Positions 57,759 through 64,000 of a stretch of DNA of 64,000 nucleotides are shown one piece after another (position 1 is the first letter of the stretch; the number at the start of each line of letters is the position of its first letter). Below the pieces are notes generated by a model, which was not told the origin of the DNA, made no database searches, and worked only from the letters and a program-made list of their open reading frames with translations. A program made the translations under genes and the position numbers. Source of the stretch: Amphibalanus amphitrite (taxonomy: Eukaryota; Arthropoda; Thecostraca; Balanomorpha; Balanidae). The stretch covers positions 124,001 through 188,000 of the forward strand of contig NW_024881533.1 in assembly GCF_019059575.1 (NCBI RefSeq). Direction: 5' to 3'.

Positions 57759-57913
57759 CCGCGATTCGGCAGGGGCGCGTGGTCGCGGCGTCTGATGTAC
57801 CCGTAAGGGGTGTGGCCCCGAGACAGTTAAACTGGGGAGTGGCGCGGCAGGAGGACTGGTGGCCCATGGGGGCGCCGGCGCCCCCATGGGCCACCAGTCC
57901 TAGTCGAGTAGCC
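57751..57913. repeat. Segment between TCGAGTAGCC direct repeats
   Basis: TCGAGTAGCC occurs at 57751-57760 and 57904-57913, enclosing 143 bp that includes the 50-bp palindrome. It is either a small insertion with a 10-bp duplication or the scar of a template switch or deletion that removed the protease region. Confidence 0.75.
57852..57901. repeat. Perfect 50-bp palindrome
   Basis: AGGACTGGTGGCCCATGGGG plus GCGCC (57852-57876) is followed directly by its exact reverse complement (57877-57901), with no spacer. Pairing stops at both outer bases. Confidence 0.97.
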
Positions 57914-57936
57914 TTCTGTCTGATAAACATTCACTC

Positions 57937-60900
57937 TTGGCGGCTAGATCTGTGGCGACAGTGTCCAAGGGAGGTATGATACCCGTAAGAGTTTTGAACC
58001 CGTCAGGCCGGGGTGTCACTTTGCCCGCTCGCTCTGTAGTGGCCCGTCTGATGGATCACTCAAAGATTGCTGATGGTGACTCTGGGGAGGAATGTGAGAT
58101 TGATGATGCTTGGGTGAACGCTCTGGTCGAGGGTTCTGACCTCAGTGATGATGCACAGAAAACTGCCCTCTCCGATCTTTTGAGTAAGCACAAACAAGCA
58201 TTCTCGTTAGATGGTGAGCTGGGACAGTGTGGTATCGTGAAACATTCGATCCCGCTCGTAGAGGGAGCCCGCCCCGTTTCTCAGCCTCCGCGAAGGATTA
58301 ACGTAATTGACAGGGATGATGTTGACGCGGCTATCCTGAAAATGCAGCGAGATGGTATCATTCGTCCCAGCTGCTCGCCGTGGAGCTCCCCGGTGGTGCC
58401 AGTTCGGAAACGAGATGGCTCGTTGCGACTCTGCATTGATTACCGTCGTCTTAACGACCTAACGCATGGTGATTCTCACCCGTTACCCAGGGTGGAGGAC
58501 TGTTTGGATGCTCTTTCCGGGTCATCTTGGTTCAGCGTCTTGGATCTTCAGTCGGGATATTGGCAGCAGGAGGTAAAGGACTCAGATAAGGAAAAGACAG
58601 CCTTCTCTACCCACACGGGACTCTGGGAATTTTCGAGGATGCCGTTTGGACTGAAGGGAGCCCCTGCCTCATTCCAGCGTCTCATGATGGCTGTTCTTGC
58701 TGGGTTAACCTGGCGGGAGTGCCTGGTTTACCTAGATGATGTGATCGTATTCGGTAAGTCGTTTGACGAAGCTTTGGGTCACCTGGATCACGTTCTGTGT
58801 GCCGTAAAGGAGGCCAATCTGAAACTTAACCTGAGGAAATGTAGTTTTTTTAAGGAGGAGGTGAAGTTTTTAGGTCATGTCATTAGCGGTGAGGGCATTT
58901 CCGCGGATCCTTCGAAGGTTTCGGCGGTTGTCGACTACGAACGTCCTAAAAACGTCCATGATGTGCGTAGATTCATTGGTTTAGCTAGTTATTTCAGAAA
59001 GTTCATACCAAAGTTTTCTACAGTGGCTAAGCCATTGCTTAAGCTGACCGAGGATCGTGCGAAATTTCTTTGGGATGACATGTGCGAGTCCGCCTTTCAA
59101 AGTTTGAAGCGTCTGCTGACGGAGGCGCCAGTTCTGGCTTTCCCCGATTTCGAGAAAGAGTTTATTCTCACTACCGATGCCAGCGGCATCGGTCTGGGTG
59201 CAATACTTACCCAGCGGGTTGACGGTTCTGAAAAAGTGGTGGCGTTTGCGAGCCGCTGTCTGTCCAAAATCGAGGCTCGATACAGCGCCACCGAGCGGGA
59301 GTGCTTGGCAGTGGTCTGGGCGGTTCGCCACTTTGCTGTATACCTGCAGGGTAGACCATTCGCACTCCAGACAGATCACTGCCCGTTGACGTACTTGCGT
59401 TCGTGCAAGGACCCGAGGGGACGGCTGGCTCGGTGGATCCTTGAGCTGGAACAATTTCCGTACATAATGCAGTACCGTCCAGGACGGTCCATCCCACATG
59501 CTGATGCGCTGTCAAGGGCGGTGTCGGGAGGTGTGGTTGGTCACATTGATCTCAAGTCTGATGAACACCGTATCCTTCTGGCCCAGCGCAGCGATCCAGA
59601 TATATTGCTGGTTGTCGTCAGTCTTTTGCATGGTTTGCCAAATGTATCTAGTCAGTCGTCTGTCGTACGACACTATTTGTCAGTGAAAGAGGCTTTGGAA
59701 GTGGACAGCTCTTCGGGGTTGTTATACATTCACGCGGACAACCACAGGCGTCTTGTCGTTCCAGCTTCCATGGTCGATGAGATACTCTCAGAGTCCCACG
59801 ACAGTCGCTGGGCGGGTCATTTGGGAATTTCAAAGACTACTGAGAAGCTGAAGTGCCGTTTCTATTGGCCCCGAATGACCATTGACGTAGCCAACTTCGT
59901 CAAATCTTGCTCTCCATGTTCCAAGAAGAAAAGCCCTTGCCATCCCCTCAGGGCGGAGTTCGGGAAGATGCCTCTTCCAGCCCGACCTTGGGAATGGGTC
60001 TCCACAGACATTACGGGACCCTTTCCGTTGACGGACTCTGGTAACCGATACATCCTGGTAGTAGTCTGCGGATTTTCGAAGTGGGTCGAGGCATTTCCCA
60101 TTCCCAACCAGGAGGCGGAAACGGTTGCTAGGATCCTGGTTAGGGAGCTCTTCTGCAGGTATGGGTGTCCACGCGTTATCCACTCAGACCAGGGTCGCAA
60201 TTTCGAGAGCCGACTGTTTAAGGAAGTCTGTCGACATCTGGATATCGACAAAACACGCACGACGGGTTACCATCCATCCGGAAACGGACAGGTGGAACGT
60301 TTCAACAAAACCCTGTGCTCCATGATGGCTGCTTTCGTTTCAGACAATCAAAGGGATTGGGACACGGTGGTCCCAAAAGTTGTTTTTGCTTACAACACGA
60401 GCAAGCATGAGACTACCGGTGTTTCTCCTTTCGAGTTATTTCATGGTCGCCCGGCCAGACTCCCTCTCGACGTCACTTGTGGTGGTGGTGACTGTCCGGC
60501 AGACAGGATCTGCTCTCCTCGAGAGTTAGAGGAGGTCCGTCGGAAGGTGGCTCATGCTGCTATCGAGGAAGCAGCTGCCAAACGGCGTCAGCGTCAGGTT
60601 GTGAACCAGATGCAGCATCAGGTGGGTGACCGGGTGTGGCTGCACAGAGCGGTCGGGCGAAAGGGACTTTCCCCCAAGCTGCAGAGTCCCTGGTCAGGCC
60701 CCTTTGATATCATTGAGGTGCTGTCGCCGCAGAACTATCGCTTGAGGTTAAAGAACGGTAGGAAGGTGGTAGTACATCATGATCACCTGAAACCGTATGT
60801 AGAACGTGAGGAGTATGCGCGCAAAGGTAGCCAGGATGAACAGGATGAGGATGATCATGGATCTCAGTCTGAGTCTGTTGATGCTGGTGAAGTGGTAGAG

Positions 60901-61287
60901 GAAGACGATGATGACTATGTGCCATATCTGTCTCAACATCGCGCACCCGATGTGTGTATCGATCACAGAGCGGACGTCCTAAGTGGTCCGGAGCATGCTA
61001 ACGTAGAAGCACCGATGCTATCCTCTAGTACAGTCGCAGATGCTACGGATCAGGAAGCTTCTGTTGGTGCCGAGGGGGATACGAGTGTGCTGCACAGCGC
61101 TGATGGAGGAACTGTGCCCGATGTAGACTCGAGGGACGGTGCTTGCGTTGTTGTCACGGATAGTGTGGCTGATGGTGATGACAGGCTGACGACAGGAGGT
61201 GATGGGGATACAGGGACTAACGCTGTCAGACGAAGTAAAAGAAAAAGATCCGCCCCAAGGCTTTATGGAGAATGGCTGTTTAGTTAA
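57937..61287 (+). CDS. Pol of the 98-bp-LTR gypsy element (RT, RNase H, integrase; no protease)
   Basis: Frame open from 57904 to the stop at 61287; the first ATG is 57976. It starts in the linker that normally follows the protease (MIPVRVLNPSG), so the aspartic protease domain is absent. The reverse transcriptase has LCIDYRRLND, SVLDLQSGYWQ, MPFGLKGAP and intact YLDD (58729-58740). RNase H has TTDASGIGLG (D codon 59176-59178) and TERECLAVVWA. Integrase has an HHCC finger (His 59797 and 59818; Cys 59908 and 59917) and catalytic D (60007), D (60187) and E (60295) with D-35-E spacing, then a GPF/Y-type module (WSGPFDIIEVLSPQNYRLRL). The C-terminal tail is acidic and ends RRSKRKR. The frame differs from gag by one base. 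RT and integrase look catalytically intact. Confidence 0.92.
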   Translation: MAARSVATVSKGGMIPVRVLNPSGRGVTLPARSVVARLMDHSKIADGDSGEECEIDDAWVNALVEGSDLSDDAQKTALSDLLSKHKQAFSLDGELGQCGIVKHSIPLVEGARPVSQPPRRINVIDRDDVDAAILKMQRDGIIRPSCSPWSSPVVPVRKRDGSLRLCIDYRRLNDLTHGDSHPLPRVEDCLDALSGSSWFSVLDLQSGYWQQEVKDSDKEKTAFSTHTGLWEFSRMPFGLKGAPASFQRLMMAVLAGLTWRECLVYLDDVIVFGKSFDEALGHLDHVLCAVKEANLKLNLRKCSFFKEEVKFLGHVISGEGISADPSKVSAVVDYERPKNVHDVRRFIGLASYFRKFIPKFSTVAKPLLKLTEDRAKFLWDDMCESAFQSLKRLLTEAPVLAFPDFEKEFILTTDASGIGLGAILTQRVDGSEKVVAFASRCLSKIEARYSATERECLAVVWAVRHFAVYLQGRPFALQTDHCPLTYLRSCKDPRGRLARWILELEQFPYIMQYRPGRSIPHADALSRAVSGGVVGHIDLKSDEHRILLAQRSDPDILLVVVSLLHGLPNVSSQSSVVRHYLSVKEALEVDSSSGLLYIHADNHRRLVVPASMVDEILSESHDSRWAGHLGISKTTEKLKCRFYWPRMTIDVANFVKSCSPCSKKKSPCHPLRAEFGKMPLPARPWEWVSTDITGPFPLTDSGNRYILVVVCGFSKWVEAFPIPNQEAETVARILVRELFCRYGCPRVIHSDQGRNFESRLFKEVCRHLDIDKTRTTGYHPSGNGQVERFNKTLCSMMAAFVSDNQRDWDTVVPKVVFAYNTSKHETTGVSPFELFHGRPARLPLDVTCGGGDCPADRICSPRELEEVRRKVAHAAIEEAAAKRRQRQVVNQMQHQVGDRVWLHRAVGRKGLSPKLQSPWSGPFDIIEVLSPQNYRLRLKNGRKVVVHHDHLKPYVEREEYARKGSQDEQDEDDHGSQSESVDAGEVVEEDDDDYVPYLSQHRAPDVCIDHRADVLSGPEHANVEAPMLSSSTVADATDQEASVGAEGDTSVLHSADGGTVPDVDSRDGACVVVTDSVADGDDRLTTGGDGDTGTNAVRRSKRKRSAPRLYGEWLFS

Positions 61288-61327
61288 CTTCATGTGTTCC
61301 TACGCACGATGTTACATGGCGGTGTAT

Positions 61328-61339
61328 GGCGGGGAGGAA
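61328..61339 (+). other. Polypurine tract
   Basis: GGCGGGGAGGAA directly before the 3' LTR. Confidence 0.8.
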
Positions 61340-61437
61340 TGTGACGAATGTGTACTGTGCATGGTTGTGACTGTGTGTTATCCTTCCCCGGCAGACCTGT
61401 ATCTGGGCCGAATACATGCTTTGAACTGAACATCACA
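61340..61437 (+). repeat. 3' LTR, 98 bp
   Basis: Identical to the 5' LTR in my reading; followed by ATGC, the second copy of the target duplication. Confidence 0.93.
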
Positions 61438-62602
61438 ATGCAATGTATTTAGCCCAGAGTCTGTTCGGCTGCTGCTGCACTAGGTAGTTGCAGCGTATAT
61501 TGACGCAGCTGTGACATAAAAGCGTATTTTGCGTGGTTTGCATGTGGCAAATATTGCGAGCAGTCTGGCAAATCTCTTAATCCGAATTTAGCATCGAATG
61601 CAAAACTGTTAGCGGTCCTCAAAACTAGAAGGTGAAGAACACCAAACGGATAAAAATTGTTTGTTGAGCTATGAAAACAATTGTTTTTGGGTGATGGTGG
61701 AGGTGATGGGAAGGTGGTTGTTTTTAATACCTAGTAGGGTATGTATCTACTTTTTGCCATTGTATCTTTACTTTTGTGTAATTGGGAGCCACCACGGCAA
61801 TATGTGACAGATCCATCAACGCTCATAAGCCAAGGTATTCCAATTATTTACGTTGATAGGTAAACGCTGATTCTGCTGGGAAATGTAAAGTGAGTGAGAA
61901 GACCATGGGTTAGATCAAGCAATTTATGACCCTTAGCCCAAAATCAAATCAGTAACTAAGGTTACCAAATTATAATGTAAACATGCATTGTGTATTCATC
62001 AATATGTTTTGCTTGCTCACAAATGTCCTGATGAAACAGGGTATTGAAAATATAAAGATTAACATGATATCTAAAACATGTGTGTTGAGCAATGTGCGCC
62101 TGCTTACTGCTACTGTTAACTTGATTACCATACTGATTTTAGGGCACTGGAAAGAAACTTTACATTCTTTTTTCATCTTCATGCACTGACATTTATGTAT
62201 AATTTTGTGTTTACAGTTTGATTAAAAACTTAAAACAAAATTTTTATTTTTTTTCAATAATGATAGCTGTGCGCATTTATAATACTGACAAAATACCTAA
62301 AAATTTTGCAGTGCATTGTGTGTGACTATGATGCAAATCCACATATATTTCTACATAATATCGTACTAAATATGGTCATAACTTCAATTTCCAGCACATG
62401 GTGATTGAATCATTTTGTTAATTCAATCAACTTGAATCGATGAGTTGCCGATTCAATCACTTGCAGTTGCCATGTGTGACCGATTCAATCAGGATTCATA
62501 TGGTGACAAGAGGTGATTCAACCGACTCAATCACAGTGAGTCGGCATTTTCAAGCGATTCATGAGAATCGATTCAATCAGAGTTGAATCGCTTACAAGTC
62601 TG

Positions 62603-63850
62603 GTCTGGACAGGCCTTACCACCGCCTGGACCAATGCCTTGACAGGCGACCCTGGCTATGGCTACTAAATATGCTAGCTAGGTGCCCGTGGCTAATTGAG
62701 CTCGACAGCTCCGTGGTTAAGCTAAAGCATAGCTTCCGAGTTCCGATCATGCAGGATCCATGGCTGACCCAAAACCACGGTCTCAACGGGCGCCAGTGAT
62801 CCCTTTGGAGTGGGCCAAGCCGCGTCTGGCATGGACGGATACTATGGACGTCAATTTTTTGCTAGTACATTTGAGTTTTGACTATAAATGTCGGAACTAA
62901 CTAATGCAAGTTTGATGTACTGCACGCCGTTATGAACAGCTCCGTTGGTCGCCGGGTGGCGGCGGCTCAGTGTTGGGTGCGGCGGCGCAGATGGACCGGG
63001 CCGGCAGCCGGCCGGTTACCAGGCGGGCCGGCCAGTAATCCTGGCCGGCCCCGTTACCCGCTGTCGCGGTGGCGACGGCTCCGGTGTCTCCGGCGCTCCA
63101 GACAGGAAGGACACGGAGGCGGTCTCCACGCCGGTCCGGTCCGGCCCGGTACCAGCGCGCTGTGAACGGAAAGTCGGCGCAGGGCTCCGTCGGCAGTGGC
63201 TGTAGCGTTGATTCATGGCGCTGTTTAATGACAATAGCCGTGAAATTTATTCTTGCGACTGTGTTCCGACTCAGTTTGCTGTTGCAGGTCCGTTGAACGC
63301 TTCTCGACGGTTTCCATGCATCCCGCTCCTCGGTACTCTTATTGTCCGCTATCCGGCCGTTTCCTTTCGGACAGTGTTTCGCCAGTCTACATCCTGCAGT
63401 GCATCCTGTAGTGACGTCGGCATTTCTGTCGCGACAGCTCAGCTCCGGACCCGGCCCGGAACCGTCCGACCCGGACAGCTCCACTCTGGTCTGGTGCTAC
63501 CAAAGGGGTGGCCGCGGTGCCAGGACAGCAGTGCGACGGTGTCACTGAGCCTTGCCGGTGGTGGTGGCTCACGACTGTGGCCGGAACTGCGCTCGGTCGC
63601 TCTCTGCGATCATAGCGACGACGGTGTGGCACTGCTGTCTCTGCGCAAGGAGGTGTGCAGTATGCATATTTCTGGCTTCAGAGCTGTAATTGACACGTAC
63701 TGGCTTCAGACACTTGTTGTGTCCGTCTCTGCACATTTATGATGCAGATCATTTTGTCAGCAAGATGCACTCTAGTAATGTTTTTCTAGCGTTGTTTTTC
63801 ACTAAATTACAGCTCTGTCTGGCGCTCTGTTTTGGAGAAGGGTTTGAATC
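62603..63850. other. Decayed minisatellite then GC-rich DNA
   Basis: 62603-62660 continues the 33-bp array in decayed form. From 62930 the DNA is GC-rich, with frames up to 184 codons lacking motifs. No gene recognised. Confidence 0.45.
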
Positions 63851-63853
63851 CCC

Positions 63854-63923
63854 CACGTGGCCCGTCGCCACGTGCTCCGTCCAGCCGCGCTCCTTCCCCT
63901 CTCTGGACCGACGCCGCCACGTG
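63854..63923. promoter_or_regulatory. Three CACGTG E-boxes
   Basis: CACGTG at 63854-63859, 63869-63874 and 63918-63923; the last two are both followed by CTCCG. This is the consensus of bHLH-zip factors such as Myc/Max and USF. Function is not shown. Confidence 0.35.
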
Positions 63924-64000
63924 CTCCGCCGCCGGCCGGCACGCTGCAGCTGCAACCGGCGCCGTCTCCGACCCGCACCTGTCGGCCGCGACGTAAGGGT

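Larger units (their letters stand above)
56716..61437 (+). mobile_element. Ty3/gypsy LTR retrotransposon with 98-bp LTRs, protease missing (4722 bp)
   Basis: Two identical 98-bp LTRs start TGTGA and end TCACA. They are flanked by a 4-bp duplication ATGC (56712-56715 and 61438-61441). A primer-binding site, gag, pol (RT, RNase H, integrase) and a polypurine tract are present. No protease motif lies between the gag zinc knuckle and the RT; that place holds a 50-bp palindrome. Gag and pol are in different frames with stops between. The identical LTRs show that this copy inserted recently even though it looks unable to process its own polyprotein, so help from a complete relative is likely. Confidence 0.93.
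55396..62602. mobile_element. hAT element carrying a nested gypsy retrotransposon
   Basis: Inverted ends CAGACTTGTAAACGATTCAA (55396-55415) and CAGACTTGTAAGCGATTCAA read backward from 62602 are flanked by a perfect 8-bp duplication GTCTGGAC (55388-55395 and 62603-62610). Subterminal TGATTGAATC repeats occur at both ends. Without the gypsy insertion it is about 2.5 kb. No transposase frame is seen in 55416-56715 or 61438-62580, which are AT-rich, so it is probably non-autonomous. Confidence 0.92.

Overview
This is animal genomic DNA, not bacterial. The evidence is split exons with GT/AG borders, long non-coding tracts, many micro- and minisatellites, and a dense load of eukaryotic transposons. 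The only host gene I can support is a MYST-family histone acetyltransferase closest to KAT7/HBO1 (Drosophila chameau), on the + strand. Two of its exons are visible (13546-13639 and 36724-36870), separated by a 23-kb intron. I find neither the preceding nor the following exon, so unless other genes hide here the whole window is probably inside one very large gene with about 240 coding bases. The GC-rich, minisatellite-rich background and the element families suggest an invertebrate, probably an arthropod such as a crustacean. That taxonomic guess is weak.

Layout. 1-13.5 kb: GC-rich DNA; a 5'-truncated LINE inside a 30-bp minisatellite; a 60-bp satellite array (4.7-5.7 kb); a DNA transposon with RSS-heptamer-like CACAGTG ends (6682-8332) that contains a hAT MITE; a 63-bp minisatellite; a 126-nt hairpin; a T2/Kolobok-type MITE. 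13.5-36.9 kb: the two KAT7 exons and their intron. The intron holds two hAT elements, an inverted copy of the same T2-type MITE, a long-armed fold-back element carrying a TTAA insertion, an apparently intact 5.5-kb Ty3/gypsy retrotransposon (27504-33029, identical 282-bp LTRs, 5-bp target duplication), and further TTAA-element ends. 36.9-55 kb: simple repeats, minisatellites and several MITEs. 55-62.6 kb: a hAT element with perfect 8-bp target duplications inside a 33-bp minisatellite. It carries a second Ty3/gypsy element (56716-61437) with 98-bp LTRs and no recognisable protease. 62.6-64 kb: GC-rich DNA without a recognised gene.

The most unusual items are these. (1) The protease-less gypsy element has a perfect 50-bp palindrome between gag and pol and identical very short LTRs. 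(2) Several TTAA-flanked elements share an end with a poly(G)/poly(C) hairpin, and three of them carry internal AGGTCA half-site arrays. (3) One transposon ends in CACAGTG with a 5-bp GC-rich target duplication, as in the Transib/RAG group. (4) Inverted transposon pairs inside one pre-mRNA could form long double-stranded RNA.
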